64,000 nucleotides of DNA from Pisaster brevispinus (taxonomy: Eukaryota; Echinodermata; Asteroidea; Forcipulatida; Asteriidae), in contig JAMKCF010000011.1 of the NCBI GenBank assembly GCA_023634235.1, forward strand, positions 19,640,027 to 19,704,026, read 5' to 3'. Under the pieces are notes generated by a model. That model was not told the DNA's origin and searched no databases. It saw only the letters and a program-made list of their open reading frames with translations. This document shows positions 33,691-44,491 of the stretch, in pieces (the first letter of the stretch is position 1; every line of letters begins with the position of its first letter). The position numbers were made by a program, and so were the translations under genes.

Positions 33691-34294
33691 CTGATTACAT
33701 TAAAGTCCTGCCGAGCACCACCAGATGATGAGGCAAACTTACTCAGCAATCTAGAGCTATTAAAACCGAGACACTTCTGGGCAAGCGAGCTTTACGCAGT
33801 CCTACCCTGAACTCAACTGGATAATTACACGACGGAACACACACATGTGCATAGAATGGAAGAAACCCGAGCGCTGTGCAATAGCTTGGCTAAGAGCCAA
33901 CGGTTCAATGTTCCAGCCTCTACTACAGTGGCCTACAACTCAACACATGGCTTAACTAATGAGAGGAAATATACGTCTTCCTGTTCCATTAAGGTTCGTA
34001 GTAACAGCGGTGAAGATGGTGACTGGCAAAACATACACCTCAACTCTGCTCTCAAGGAACCTGGGTGTATGTTGTGGTACATGACCAGTCTCTCACACAC
34101 ACATAGAAACTACCACCATGGAAGTTTAATTTATTGATAATGCTTGGCTCGATGCAAAGGTTGTAGGTTTTAAGTCTTCCAGAGTCAAATAATTCTCACA
34201 GTTGTTTCAGTGTACTGTTCCGTTGTATGACGATAAAAAAAAAAGGTGAAAACTAAGGCAGTTTCTAAACACAGACTTCCACTGCAGATAAAAA

Positions 34295-34470
34295 ACTCTA
34301 GTAGTAAACTTGCCGGTACAACCGCGTATAAAACTCTTATGGGAGAAGTGCTGGCACTGAGATGAACTGTTTCGAACAGTGCATTCTGCTCGTTTTCACT
34401 TCTCCTGGAGACAAGCAGAGTCTAGTTTTTCGAAACGGTTCAAAACACTTCTCCAAAAAGAGTTTTTTAA
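34295..34470. repeat. Dispersed repeat with an internal inverted pair
   Basis: aactgtttcgaacag is a near-palindrome and pairs with cgaaacggtt about 75 bases on. Shares its left part with 5615-5700. Confidence 0.65.
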
Positions 34471-35070
34471 CATGTTTGCTACCACTACGTTCACTACTTA
34501 AGTTTTTCTTTCCGATCCATACTATGCACAGCTTCAAATATCATTTCGACTGCAGAGGTTTAAACATATGGACGGCAGCAGTCTTGACGCAATTAAGAAC
34601 AATCCGACCTGTCTGTTATCAATAATCAAGGCAGTTGTGTTTGACTGTTTTTCTATGGAAGGTGACGGTAACTGACAAAAACATCAAATCTCCACCAACA
34701 AAAAGACTTAATGTAAGGTTAAGTTACATGTATAAGACATGGTTTGTGTAAAGTTCCCTGACTTCCTTTATGGACAGCGCATATATTACTGACTTAAGCA
34801 GGTTTCAAATTAATGGTTGCAGGTTCCAATCTCGTCCAAAACACAAAGTGGTTGCATTTTTTTCAGTTCACTGTATGTTCTGAAGTCAACCAGCACCTGT
34901 GGACTAACCAACTGCCAACATGCCACGGCTGAAAGTGTGAGCTGTCACTTCTAATTCTTACAGCATCCCATTTTAAACACCCGTGGAGCTTCAGAGATTA
35001 GCAGAAGCCTACCACTTCTCTAGTTTGTGTATTCTGCCTACCAAAAACCTCAAGTATAGGTCATCTTAAC

Positions 35071-35601
35071 AGAGGGGCTCCAAGGTCAAATTCAGTTCTG
35101 TGATCCACTCATTTTCCAAGAGGAGTCCTAATAGAAATGGGGGGAAATTTACAACTCGCTCACCTCAGGTTAAAAGGGTGTAAAATGCCATAATATTTGA
35201 TAACCCTCAAGTGCACTTTTTGTCAAAACCTAAAAACCTTCGATGACATCAATGTATGGTCTGTACGCTTTTGTACAGAGAACTTTTATTTCACTCCTGA
35301 ATTTCGATGCCATTCAATCAAAACAGCATTGAATTTGACCAATTGACTGGCACCAACAAAAAAAAATCTTTGGATTATATCGACCCATTTGTTTTTCATG
35401 TTTGTTGATCACATTACAATTTCGCTATGAAAGAGCTTCAGATAAAATGACATTTTACACCATCTTAACGCGAGGTTAAACTTCTTTTCTTTTCTTTTTA
35501 CTTTCATTTTTTACTTTCATTTTTTCCTGACTTTCATGAGGAATTTATCCATCGAAAAATGAGTGCGCCACAAAAACTGAATTTGATTTTGGAGCCCCTC
35601 T
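35071..35601. mobile_element. Element with long terminal inverted repeats, 531 bp, copy 2
   Basis: Left end agaggggctccaaggtcaaa and right end tttgattttggagcccctct pair over about 32 bases. Internal ttgtacagagaacttttatt and agcattgaatttgacc match the diverged copy at 18555-19275. It ends 90 bases from the consensus donor at 35690. Confidence 0.88.
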
Positions 35602-35690
35602 GAAATTAAAAATATCAACTATGATCTTAGTAACAGTTGACCGTCACTTCCCAGGTTCGCCTCCATAGAGATTGACCAACGATTACTTAC

Positions 35691-35837
35691 CTGTGCATCA
35701 ACATGAGATGTCCACAGCAAGACAAAATATAATCCAATATATCCATGAGGGTTGCCAGGAGTCAAATGGCCAACGCGAGCTCCCCACTGAATCAACGACT
35801 CGGCGGGTTCAGCATGGCCAATCTGGCTCTATTTATA
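35691..35837 (-). promoter_or_regulatory. TATA box with first-exon-like segment ending in a consensus donor
   Basis: On the minus strand TATAAATA lies at 35837-35830 in a GC-rich context (cccgtttataaatagagcc). A start site about 30 bases on would give an exon near 35805-35691 that ends at a perfect CAG|gtaagt donor. An ATG at about 35746 gives MDILDYILSCCGHLMLMH and leaves phase 2, which fits exon 7 (phase 2) rather than exon 6. A second frame through the segment is open as well and leaves phase 0. CG dinucleotides are locally common between 35940 and 36260 just upstream. It could be an alternative promoter of the GEF-like gene, an antisense-free noncoding start, or a solo LTR of a retrotransposon; no LTR boundaries were defined. 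Confidence 0.35.
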
Positions 35838-36476
35838 AACGGGCCAGACCACTGGAGGAAGTACTGTAACATTCAAAGGAGAAATGGGGTCTCCAGATAT
35901 GAACCCTAGATACAGTCCTGTTTGTGCGTACGTCTAAGCTTGCCGACACTGCAAGAGTACAACTAGTGGATGGGAGAAACTACGAAAGCCGCCGCGGTTT
36001 CGTGATCACGGCTCAACATCTGCGTGCCACACGTAAACCATAACATATCCTCTCTCTCAGCTCAACACTTGGAAGGCAATAGTTCTAGAAGTTTCCAGTG
36101 GTTGTCAGTGATATGTCCAAACGATGCCTTACAACTTTTGTGAAATCTTTGATTGTGTGAGAAATATCTTGAGACAAGAGCCCCTTGACTGGAGAGTAAG
36201 CGTCACGGCGTCACAACAACAGACTGTCGTCGTTAATACTGAATCCTTACACCCGGTGAACGTAGTGACACATTACACAGGAATCAGACACTAGAAGTGA
36301 CTAGGGGGAAGCTTTGCCTTGTTAAGATGCTAGGGACATGGATTGTGGTGGTGGTGATGGGGGGGGGGGGTCTGTTGAAGCTGAATTGAAACCGTGAATC
36401 ATTCCCCGTCTATTGCTACCTCTAAGACTTTCTGGGTCTCAGTCATAATTGACTGGAACGGACCGCACTGGCTTAC

Positions 36477-36605
36477 GTCAAGGTGTTCATAGACTTGACC
36501 GGGTCTACCCACTTTCTCTGCTAACTTCCCAAGTTGCTTTTGCACTGGGCGATCCACCAAATCATCCACATACCTCCCTCGATTACAGATGTAGAAACGA
36601 GACAT
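36477..36605 (-). CDS. Candidate alternative first coding exon (43 codons) of the Rho GEF-like gene
   Basis: An ATG at 36605 with A at -3 opens a frame with an in-frame TAA seven codons upstream. The frame reads MSRFYICNRGRYVDDLVDRP, VQKQLGKLAEKVGRPGQVYE, HLD and reaches a good donor (GAC|gtaagc) exactly in phase 0. Exon 6 enters in phase 0 with GATGAG, so the leader would splice in frame to DEATDLN and skip exons 1-5. The composition looks coding, unlike the repeats around it. The open frame continues 25 codons past the donor to a TGA, so a single-exon 68-codon gene is the alternative. A weak acceptor-like cag stands at about 36677. Transcription start unknown. Confidence 0.42.
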
Positions 36606-36759
36606 TTTACAAGTTTGGCCTTCTTAACTTAAAAATCCAACTAATTCTAGAAGATAAACACGTAGTGAGTCTTTTTCTGTGAAAAAATATTGGAAACCGC
36701 CCTAAAATAAAGGAAAAAAAGACAGACAGATAGCAATAGGAGTGTAGTACACCCTTGCA

Positions 36760-36815
36760 CTAACTTCACACGCAGCTACTGTTTGAAACGCTTGCCATTT
36801 TTGAGAGTCAACAGA
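36760..36815. repeat. Fragment of the 18030-18235 palindromic family
   Basis: cttcacacgcagctactgt and gccatttttgagagtc match 18052-18104. Confidence 0.55.
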
Positions 36816-37184
36816 AAAGTGTGTGAATGCCATGTAACCTAAAATATCCACTACACTGAATGAAGCACATTGTCTCAAGATGTGCTTGCTTTACCGGGAG
36901 TGGGAGGGGGGGGGGGCTTAGGGGCAGTGGGGTGCAGTAGCCTTGTTTCCAACAGGAGTGATCCATCCAGTGATGCAGAAGGTTAAAGGTCTGAATTTGA
37001 GCTAGGGCAAGGACATGAGCAAGTCTACTTTCTATAAATGCCTTGCCTCATGCCACAGATTGCATCCGACGGATCCAGCTGGTACAATCAGATGTCTGCA
37101 CAATAAGAAGTCTTCCCTTCTACAGCTGTCTCGACTTTCTGATTGGGCGCGGAATGGGCGAGGGTACAAATACCCAAAACTCAC

Positions 37185-37286
37185 ATGGTGAGCGGCGGGT
37201 CGAAAAACCTTTATAGGTGCTGCATCTTTGCCAAAACTTAAAACTCTATTCTCACGTTTTTTTTGTTGCTTATCAAGTGACATCAT
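37185..37286 (-). CDS. Weak candidate alternative first exon (34 codons)
   Basis: Two adjacent ATGs at 37286 open MMSLDKQQKKRENRVLSFGK then DAAPIKVFRPAAHH, reaching CAT|gtgagt in phase 0, compatible with exon 6. The frame remains open beyond the donor for about 50 codons. The donor is good in the intron but poor in the last exon bases. There is no independent evidence that this is transcribed; a one-in-three chance of matching phase applies. Listed because three phase-compatible starts cluster in one intron. Confidence 0.18.
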
Positions 37287-37798
37287 TCCAGGAAAAATGC
37301 TGAACACTTTTGCAAAAGTTTACCTTTGATTTCACGAATGGAGAGAGGAGATTAAATTGATAAGAGTGATGAATTTAAAGGAACCAACAGACAATCGATG
37401 GAGACTATACACTAAGCATCCTTCAGATAGAAAGCCTTTTTTAAAAGCGTCTGAGGAACACAAGAACTTAGTGTGTAAAGGAAACATGGTAAAGAAACCA
37501 CCAAAAAAAGGAGGATTGAGTGTTGAAAGCCTACTCCCAATTGTCAAGGTTCTCAAATAAAACAACATTTCTACTTCAGTTCCTTTGCAAGAACTGATCT
37601 AGCCATCACTAAACAGAACTTTAAAAAAAATGCATTTTCATTTTGTTTTTCCCAAAGAATGCCATTAAAAAATTAGTTCAAATTGCCTGGGCTGAGTCTC
37701 CCCGAGGGATTTTTTGGGGTCAGCCGGTGCTGGGTCATTGTTTACCACGGGAAATCTACAAGTCATGAAGACACTGATAAGCGTCAATTGGCACTTAC

Positions 37799-37872
37799 TA
37801 AGATGACGTCAGGTGAGCCCTGGTGCCCTGCTTTGCCTCGGCCGTCGATGGGCGATGACGTGGCGCTCGGAC
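37799..37872 (-). CDS. Exon 5 of the Rho GEF-like gene
   Basis: 74 nt. Acceptor gttcccccag before GTCCGAG and donor gtaagt after ATCTTA. It enters in phase 1 and leaves in phase 0. It encodes PSATSSPIDGRGKAGHQGSP then DVIL, a disordered Ser/Pro/Gly segment with two SP sites. The exon is followed by the 11.8-kb intron that carries the candidate alternative starts. The plus-strand open frame over it (37683-38156) is only a shadow. Confidence 0.85.
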
Positions 37873-39665
37873 CTGGGGGAACAAAAAAATGCATGATTCG
37901 TAAGAAAGTACGGCCACAGGAGAGAGGGAAAGAAATGAGAACAGAATCACACTCCCACATACTGGATGTCACCACACACACACACAAAATTGCTGATGAA
38001 AAATGGAGACAAAACCCTTCAGAGTGTACGATGACACTGGGAGGGGGGGGGGGTGGTAATATGGAAAATTACACCTCAAGGAAATCAAATAGTCAGTTTA
38101 ACTGGACCGCAAATGTCAATGACTTTTTCACTCTCCATTGTCATGCATTTATATAAACAATTATATACTTGAATGACAATTGCTTTCTGGGATGAATTTG
38201 ACATCAGACATTTAAATCGAATGTAGGGTAAGTATCTCGGGGGGAAAGGATCTGCTGAACAGGGGCAAGACACTTGTTTAATGGATGTTTTACATCAGGA
38301 AGTTGGATTAGTCACACACTCTCATTCTTCACACATTGTTCCAACGACTGGCTAATGACCCTCAGTGGAAATCACATCACCGTTGGGGACGGTTATGTGT
38401 TTCTTTCTGACAATAACTGAAGATCGTTTTCGAGTATCGGGGGTGAGATTGTTATGAAAACCAAACAAAAATCCTGAAATTGTTGTAATAATTTCCTCTT
38501 GGTGTGGAAATGAAGCTCCCTGAATGTACGGAATGTTGCATTTTTAGAGTTTTACAGACTCTCTACATTATTTCAAATAAGATATCTGAAGGTCTGGCCC
38601 TAACAAAGGCCAAGTCTTTCCATCTCTGTGATGGCAAGTTTGCCTCTGTCAAGAAAATCTGAAGGTGCAGGGAGATCAGTGAAAAATCCATGAAAAATCA
38701 AAGATGCCTAAACCAAAATTACAAACAGATATTAATGAAGGTATGAACCCTCTGAAGAGTTTAAACGAGATAATCAAACCAGCTCTTATGCAATGGGCTT
38801 CAGGCCACCTTTTCCTTTCCGACCTGGAAATGCCAAATTAATACTTTGACAAGACGTACAATCTCAGTAGAATAGCTAACCCCAGAGGAATACGTCCCGT
38901 TCCGGTTAACTTTCTCCTCTGGGTTTGAACGTGTTTCTTCAGGGTAAATCTGTTTCCCCCCTCCCCTTAAACTTTGTTTGACATGAGCCAGCAAAAGGGG
39001 TGTACACGGTGGCACGGCCAAGAAGATTGAAGTCAAAGAGGGCGGGGTACTTTTAGGAAAGGGCAACCCTCCCAGAGGGCAAAATGAGAAATGCTCAACT
39101 ATTGGGTACTCCGCCTCAGTTCCTTTTTCAATCATTGTTTGTTTGTTTTGGGGGGTTTTGTGGGGTTCTTTTTGCTTAAAGGTACGATATTGAATTGGTT
39201 TTTGTAGTAGTGTTTTTTATTCCAACCCTCTTTTGTTGTTTTGTTTTTAATACAAGTTCACACCAAGCTAGGCTTGAAGCCACTCTTGGTAAGGGGCCAC
39301 AAAAAGGAAGCATTTTAAGATGAAAACAACTCTGAGGAGATGAAGGTAGGAATTGATATTCCTCTTAAAACGGTCTAGATTGTAGGATGGAGGGGAAACA
39401 TGCACCAGGCAAGGAGTTCCAGAGAGATGCAGTACGTGGAATAAAGCTGTTGGAATGGCTCTTTGTTCTACATCTCAGCAAAGCAAGAGTGCATGGGTGT
39501 GAGACCAAACAGAAAGCCTGGGTTCACGCTCAAACATCCTGATAGGAGGAACCAGGTCAGACAACACTGGTTTCAATAAATGGACCACGCAACCCACTTG
39601 TGAAAATTTTCATCAAAGCCAATGGTCACATCTTCGAGAATCTTTGAGAAAATTCAAAAAAATGG

Positions 39666-39691
39666 TTTATGTTTGTTTGTTTGTTTGTTTT
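39666..39691. repeat. (TTTG)n microsatellite
   Basis: Five to six TTTG units. Confidence 0.9.
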
Positions 39692-39894
39692 GGGGTGTTT
39701 TTGTTGTTGTTTTTTTTATCAGACGTCATCCAAAAAAGAGGTACATTTGAAAATCGCCGGTGCATCTTGTTTCAAGGCAAACAGCTTAGTCAAACAAACA
39801 AATCAAAGCCCCTGAAGGAGTTTTAAAACCAAACCAGTTCATTGGAACGCCCGACACTTCCTTCTTATCAGGGCAAAGCAGTTTTTTACTTTGC

Positions 39895-40015
39895 AAAGGG
39901 CACCTCAATGAAGGAAATGTCAATTTGGGCTCGAGTAGTTCATGGGGCAACAAGGCAATAACCAGGGCATGGAGGCAGTTGCCTCAGCCGGGAAATATCT
40001 GGCCTGCTTAGACTT
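39895..40015. repeat. Dispersed repeat fragment (ggcaatna-gggcatgga family)
   Basis: agggcacctcaatgaaggaa, aaggcaataaccagggcatg and cagttgcctc match 11040-11130 and 46285-46350. Confidence 0.7.
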
Positions 40016-40550
40016 AACAATGTTTTCTTTGTTGATTCTTATCAAGAGGGCTATTTGTAAATGGCACGTGTGTTCACTTAGATATCATATTTATCCTCAT
40101 AAGAAGTAATTGACCAACTTTTTTTCAGAAGTGCTCAAAACAAACACTAGTAATTGTACGTTTTACACCGTTCATGCGGTGATTTAAAAGTGGTGATGTT
40201 CAGAACAGCACCTCTGATGGGGGTTTTTTTTTTTTTAATTTTAACAACCTTCCCAGAGAAAAAGAGCACTCTTTAAAACGCTGGAGGAAGCCTACATGAC
40301 ATCATGCAATGCGATTAGTGCTGAGCCCTGGCAAGGAAGGAATTAATTTGGAAGCAGAATTGCTGAATGAGGCCAGTCGCCGTTTAGGGACACACTTCCA
40401 TGTGCCCCCACGAGAAACAGAAGCCAAAATAAAATCAATCAGTAGCTATGAGTTGAAACTTAAAAAACCTGCTGCCATATGGTAGAATGTTAGACTTAAT
40501 AACATGACTATCAAGTAATAAACCACAATGGAAACTGACTGGGTATTTTT

Positions 40551-40675
40551 TTATTAATTTGGGTTTGAACAAAGGATAGCTCAGTTGACAGAGCGCCGGT
40601 ACGTACGGAGGTCGTTGGTTCAAGTCCCGCTCCAGTCAATTTTTCTTTTTTCTTTGTTCAAACCCAAATTAATAA
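40551..40675 (+). mobile_element. tRNA-like element enclosed by a perfect 24-bp inverted repeat
   Basis: Positions 40551-40574 (ending gggtttgaacaaag) and 40652-40675 (starting ctttgttcaaaccc) are exact reverse complements over 24 bases. The 77-base interior holds tagctcagttgacagag (A-box region) and ggttcaagtcccg (B box). aataacatgac follows the right arm and also stands about 50 bases before the left arm. Same head as 30840-30975. Confidence 0.87.
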
Positions 40676-41352
40676 CATGACAATACTTTGTGCATGGAAA
40701 GCGGGGATTAAAGGTGCTAATTAATTAACACAAAAATGCTTAGCACTGAATTATCTCAGTCAGCACAAATGGTCATCTAATATGAACTATAAGCGGAAGC
40801 CCTGCTTTGGTTCAGGCGCTGATCGTACGAAATGGAAAAAATGTGTCTGCTGCCACCTACCATCCCAGCGTCAAATTACTGTTATGATTAACAGTTGAGA
40901 CCAGATGCCGTAGGCAAATCATAATACAGTGCGCCCTCTGTAGTTTACCCACTAGAGGCCACTTTCCCAAATTTTTTCCCTTGAAATGTTCAACAGAAAT
41001 TTTAGTGCCCTTGAAATGTTCAATAGAAATTTTAGTGCCCTAAAAATGTCCCAATATAGATTTACAATTTCCTCATAGAGGTGCCCTTTAGCAAGGAGAA
41101 AATACCTCGGTGACATTGACCCTTTCAAAAACAATGCATCGGGCCTGAAAACGGCATCATCAAAAAGAGAGAATAAAATCGCAATGGACAAAAAACGTAC
41201 AAAGTACACCAAAAACCGTACTGATGGGAGGTCTGAAGGCACTGTCTATCTATTCATTTCAAAAAGAGAAATCAGAGTGGTTTTTTTTTTGTCTGTGCCC
41301 CGCTTAAAGGCACCATGAAATCAAGCCCAGGTGACACTTTGGTCAAGCATAC

Positions 41353-41462
41353 CTCCGTCCGGTGAGCCCTCTGTAGACGTTCTGGATGTCTTAGGGGTCA
41401 ACAGTTCCTTGGCGTCGTGGAATTCCTGCTCACTTCCTCTATCCAGGTTACCCATGCTCTTA
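41353..41462 (-). CDS. Exon 4 of the Rho GEF-like gene
   Basis: 110 nt. Acceptor ttcttgcag before TAAGAGC and donor gtatgc after GACGGAG. It enters in phase 2 and leaves in phase 1. It encodes KSMGNLDRGSEQEFHDAKELLTP followed by KTSRTSTEGSPDGG, a polar, Ser/Thr-rich disordered stretch. The TAA at the 5' edge is not a stop in frame: its T completes the previous serine codon. Exon 5 is 3.5 kb away and continues the frame as a Gly codon. Confidence 0.87.
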
Positions 41463-42972
41463 CTGCAAGAAATATTTAAAAAAAGCCGGGTGTTACACGA
41501 CCGAGGGTTCTCAAACGTTTTGAACTTGGTTTTGTAATCCGTGGCCAGAGGGCCAAATTACAAGTGACAGGTACAAGGATTTACACGTTCAAGTACATCG
41601 TCGGCTAAGTGAGTATATGGTCGTTAATTATAATTTTGTATCCATAATGATCAAAATGCCATTGAGTGAAAAATGAGTATAAAATTTGGGGGAAAAAACC
41701 TAATACAAATCCCAAAATAAATGTTTTACTTAGAAATGATTGATTGATTTGTCGAATAGTTAATTTGGAGGAACTCGTGAGCGATGAACCAATTTACCAG
41801 GAGCTCCTAGGCAAAACCACTTATTATGAAATCCATACAAAGTACACTAACGACCTTATAGTCCTGAGCCCACGATTTTATTAATAACAGATAATAAGAA
41901 TAAAAATGATGAGTATTATTACTATTATCATTTCTAATGTGAAATGAAGAAATAGGAAATCAAGCAATCAAATCAAAAACATATTGAAAAGTGACCACAT
42001 GATAACAGGTGCCGAATAAAAATGTTTGAGCAAAGCAATAAGCAACATGCCACAATGTTGCGCAAGTGGACTTATGCAGTTGCGTAAATTTTCGCGAAAA
42101 TCGAGGGCAGCAGGTTTTACAGACTCTGTGACTGACCAAGAATACAAAACTACAGGTTTGGACACAATCTGGATTATTTCTTTCTCCTTCTGACAACTGC
42201 TTAACTTCTTTCAAGAAAAATTCACAAAGGCTCAAGGAGATTTGGAGAAAATTCCTGAAATCAGGAACAATTCCGGAGAAATCCCACGCCTGCATACCTG
42301 TTTGATGGGAAAGTTATTTAAAGCTGCATGTTTTGTTGCAGGTTTATGGTGCCGGGGTGGAAACCTGTTATTTGATCATTATCGGTCGTAAATGTGCCAC
42401 AATTATTTACTGCCTTGCCATGCAAAGAGAACAAATCAGACAGCAAGAGAAGTTTACAATGACAGGAAATAAATTTCCCCCTCACCCCAACCCCCACCGC
42501 AACCCCTCCTATGATACCCCCATTAGTCTTCTGAATGGAGAAAGTGACCTCTTTGCAGACGCACAAAGACCTCCTACCCCAACCCACGTCTGTGGACCTG
42601 GTTAATCTTTGTTCTCCCAACGTTCAGACTTTCTGTTTTAGTGATTCCCAATTGGTTATTCACAAAAAAACAAAGCTAGGACTTCCTCGCCTTATCCGAC
42701 CATCTGGATCCCTTTTCTTAAAGTCCTCTGTTTCAACAGGTAGCGCGCCCCCCCCCCCCCACACACGCACACACACACGTTTGTCATCCCACAAATCAAA
42801 GACTTCTCTTTGCTTCTCCACTGGTTTTGTACGCATGAAGCGAGGACAACCTCGCTTCGTCAAGCCACCCAGATTCCTTTTGTTAACGCCTTCGGTTTCG
42901 GGTAGACACGCTCACACCCACAAAATGAAAACAAAATGCAAACGTGGAGGTTCTCGATGATAGAATGCTCAC
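41463..42972. other. Intron between exons 3 and 4
   Basis: No dispersed repeat recognised with confidence. It has a poly-C/CA stretch near 42749-42778, two diverged 60-base copies on the plus strand (42675-42740 and 42838-42905) and a strong hairpin (42837-42858). Confidence 0.65.
42837..42858. repeat. Perfect 9-bp hairpin
   Basis: gaagcgagg, loop acaa, cctcgcttc. It is 115 bases from the exon 3 donor, inside the transcribed intron. Confidence 0.9.
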
Positions 42973-43125
42973 CTTCTTGCAGTAAAACTCAGGGGCAATA
43001 CTTCAGACACGGGGACCTCTTGAGTCGGACTAACAACCTCGTCCGTTGGGTCTGGACCCCAGCTGTGGCGCCGGACTCTAGGCTGCCCTGGCTCCTGGAG
43101 GCTGTTCACTGAATCACTCGGTGAA
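42973..43125 (-). CDS. Exon 3 of the Rho GEF-like gene, with an RRHS phosphosite-like motif
   Basis: 153 nt. Acceptor ctttgcag before TTCACCG and donor gtgagc after AGAAG. It enters and leaves in phase 2, so skipping it would keep the frame. It encodes SPSDSVNSLQEPGQPRV, then RRHSWGPDP, then DEVVSPTQEVPVSEVLPLSF. RRHSWGP fits the R-R-x-S pattern used by PKA-like kinases and resembles 14-3-3 binding sites. That is motif matching only. No domain is recognised. The exon boundary with exon 4 makes an AGT serine codon. Confidence 0.88.
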
Positions 43126-44491
43126 CTGCAAAGAAGGAAGAGGAGGAACAGCAAAGCGTTAATAGCCCATTTTTGTTTAGCCGCTAAGCAGAAATTATTG
43201 CCAAGTTAAGATACTGTTTTTTATCTTCAACCCATCTGTCAAATCTTTTCGCTAAGCAAACTAATTGCTGGGCACCACTTGAAACAATGTGAATGGCGTG
43301 GCATTTTGGCTGGTAACCTGTTTCTGCTCAGCAACATTTGTCCGTGCTAAGCAAATTTTTGTGCTTCAAATCAATTTCATAAAAATTGGGCCCAGCTGTA
43401 ATTTACCATGTTTCTCCTAGGTTTTCAATATCACCAAGTAACCACAGCGGAGATTTAGGTTAAAACACACAAATAACTTGGTACTTACAGCATCAAGTTT
43501 GGGTTGGGAACCGTAAACAAATGTTGAAAACTGTTTCAAAACGGTTAAATGAAGCAGACAGTAAAAACAAAACTAGACCCTCCTTTTCTTAAAAATGTTA
43601 ACCCCAGACACTTTGCAGAGAGAGTGATTGACATCCCTTTTGTTGATGGAGTGTTTCTTAATCCCATACAAATGTAGTACATTATTTTCAATCCCTTCCA
43701 ATTTGTTGTATGTTTTTGCTCTGTATTCCCACACTGAGGTTTTGTGACCGTAAAGACTGGATTACAGCGTTCTACTTTTAATCCTTGAAAGTTTGTCGAC
43801 ATCTGCTCCTTTTTTACAGATGGGCTCATAGTTCTAATTGGAATTGGCAGAAACGGTTGAACAGTTTAAACGGAAGTTACAAGTTCCGTTTAACCGTTCA
43901 GGAAAAAAAAACGTAGACGCACAACTCTATGCCTTTACCATTACATTAACAACATTCGGCAAAAATGTTTCAGACAACGGATTTTGAACCATGTGAATGA
44001 ACTGCAGGTTTGGATGTGAAAGAGTAATCCACTAAATGGAGATTGAATACAGGTTGTTGCACTCATTATTTATAATGTAAAGATTCAATGTACAAAGTTA
44101 GCCAGTACCCAAGTTAAAAATACACAAGATAATTGGGTTTTCTGTAATGATTATCACAATGTATAAGCAGAAACCAACTGTTACTTCTAAAAAGAGTTTT
44201 TCAACTGGTTTTCAAGATTTACCCTAAAATACCTAATTTCACCACGCGGGCCTCAAAACTCTCATAAAGTAAAACTAAAAATATTAAATAGTTGACACAA
44301 AATATCCCTTTAAAGTTCTTTAATTTTGTTGATTTGATTAACACTTATTTATTTACATTAACAGAGATGTCACGACAGTAACCATGGCACGACAACAATT
44401 TAACCCACGCCTTTTTTCTTTCATCAGAGGGAAATTTATTTCCGAGTGGAAAAACAGAGAACAAGCTCAGAAGCTTGAAAAGAATCTTTAC
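43126..44491. other. Intron between exons 2 and 3
   Basis: Contains a decayed family A fragment at about 43185-43395 (ttgctgggcaccactt, gctggtaacctgtttctgct, cataaaaattgggccc) and paired sequence around 43855-43900 (gaacagtttaaacgga against tccgtttaaccgttc). The rest shows nothing. Confidence 0.65.

Larger units (their letters stand above)
25954..37798. other. 11.8-kb intron between exons 5 and 6, host of candidate alternative starts
   Basis: Contains the 16-bp array (26136-26276), a 46-51-bp tandem repeat (27574-27708), an A/G-rich tract (28895-28992), two MITEs (29461-29631, 31662-31790), a tRNA-like SINE (30840-30975), an 18-bp degenerate array (32765-33005), a terminal-repeat element (33491-33690), a dispersed fragment (34295-34470), a 531-bp element (35071-35601) and the candidate first exons at 35691-37286. 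26520-27560 and 37300-37680 show nothing recognisable. Confidence 0.7.
37873..41352. other. Intron between exons 4 and 5
   Basis: Contains poly-G at 38041-38052, a TTTG microsatellite (39666-39691), a repeat fragment (39895-40020), the tRNA-like element in a perfect inverted repeat (40551-40675) and a repeat fragment (41030-41110). 38100-39600 shows nothing recognisable. Confidence 0.75.

Noticed and set aside
33343..33810. 155-codon plus-strand reading frame
   Set aside because: It overlaps a repeat with terminal inverted ends whose other copies carry different frames.
37683..38156. 157-codon plus-strand reading frame
   Set aside because: It runs antisense over exon 5 and through a poly-G tract; its openness comes from the coding exon on the other strand and low complexity.
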